NCBI RefSeq assembly: GCF_001854605.1
Contig: NZ_MKJU01000030.1
Coordinates: 51,317 to 115,316, forward strand
From: Pseudoalteromonas amylolytica
GTDB taxonomy: Bacteria; Pseudomonadota; Gammaproteobacteria; Enterobacterales; Alteromonadaceae
Direction of reading: 5' to 3'
Length of the DNA stretch: 64,000 bases
Below the pieces are notes generated by a model that saw only the letters and a list, made by a program, of their open reading frames with translations, had not been told where the DNA came from and did no database searches. Positions 63,950-64,000 of the stretch are shown here, piece by piece (position 1 is the stretch's first letter; the number at the start of each line of letters is the position of its first letter). The position numbers and the translations under genes are program-made.

Positions 63950-64000
63950 GGAGTGGTAGTTCAGTTGGTTAGAATACCGGCCTGTCACGCCGGGGGTCGC
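63950..64000 (+). tRNA. tRNA-Asp (GTC), 3' truncated by window edge
   Basis: Begins GGAGTGGTAGTTCAGTTGG and reaches into the variable loop. The anticodon loop reads CCTGTCACG with GTC at 63984-63986. The sequence is nearly identical to E. coli tRNA-Asp. The rest lies beyond the window. Location after dnaQ matches E. coli aspV. Confidence 0.96.

Noticed and set aside
63950..64000. tRNA-Asp as a possible integration site (att) for a mobile element
   Set aside because: tRNA genes are common targets, but no integrase or direct repeat is seen in the window, and the tRNA continues beyond it.

Overview
The window looks like a stretch of chromosomal backbone from a marine gammaproteobacterium of the order Alteromonadales, most likely Pseudoalteromonas. 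This rests on moderately AT-rich DNA, enteric/Vibrio-like housekeeping gene order, and lineage-typical small families (DUF3549, DUF3301, DUF2789, DUF2310, a TIGR03503-like protein). The genus is an inference from gene content, not from a search. The left edge cuts murJ and the right edge cuts a tRNA-Asp gene. No transposase, integrase, prophage or CRISPR array was seen.

Positions 1-6263 carry cell-envelope and cofactor genes: murJ (3' end), ribF, ileS, lspA, fkpB and ispH, packed as in other gammaproteobacteria. Positions 6282-14678 form a type IV pilus block: an AlgZ/AlgR-type histidine kinase and LytTR regulator, then the minor-pilin operon pilV-pilW-pilX-pilY1-pilE, with two GspH-type pseudopilin genes (FimT/FimU-like) facing it. 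Two exact 9-bp direct repeats, 20 bp apart and resembling AlgR boxes, sit just upstream of pilV.

Positions 14809-26829 hold glnB, bamD, rluD, pgeF and clpB (with a sigma-32 promoter), a REC-PilZ regulator behind a long hairpin-rich leader, a PAS-containing chemoreceptor, a quinone-reductase-like oxidoreductase, gshA and an SLT-domain lipoprotein. Positions 27028-29988 encode the most unusual protein here: a STAND/NACHT NTPase of 986 residues with a pentapeptide-repeat C-terminus, part of it encoded by a nearly perfect 15-bp tandem repeat. It is a good candidate for a single-gene immune (bNACHT-like) system.

Positions 30094-43219 include an SRPBCC protein, a basic Ala/Lys-rich protein, a Nif3-type protein, elyC, the divergent metR/metE pair with two arrays of MetJ met boxes, a GAF-GAF-GGDEF-EAL protein, pyrC, a cold-shock protein with a long leader, a short H-NS-like protein, radD and rraB. 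Positions 43382-48795 are the tamA-tamB translocation pair.

Positions 48846-57895 contain a periplasmic cyclophilin, queF, syd, several small conserved genes, and a purine-rich region of about 390 nt with roughly 22 GGA motifs, a terminal hairpin and a GacA/UvrY-type upstream site. This is read as a CsrB-family sRNA, and its position between syd and yqcC-truC-yqcA matches E. coli csrB. Positions 57970-64000 are mltD-gloB-yafS-rnhA-dnaQ, then a TIGR03503-like gene and tRNA-Asp, a layout close to the E. coli mltD-gloB-yafS-rnhA-dnaQ-aspV region.
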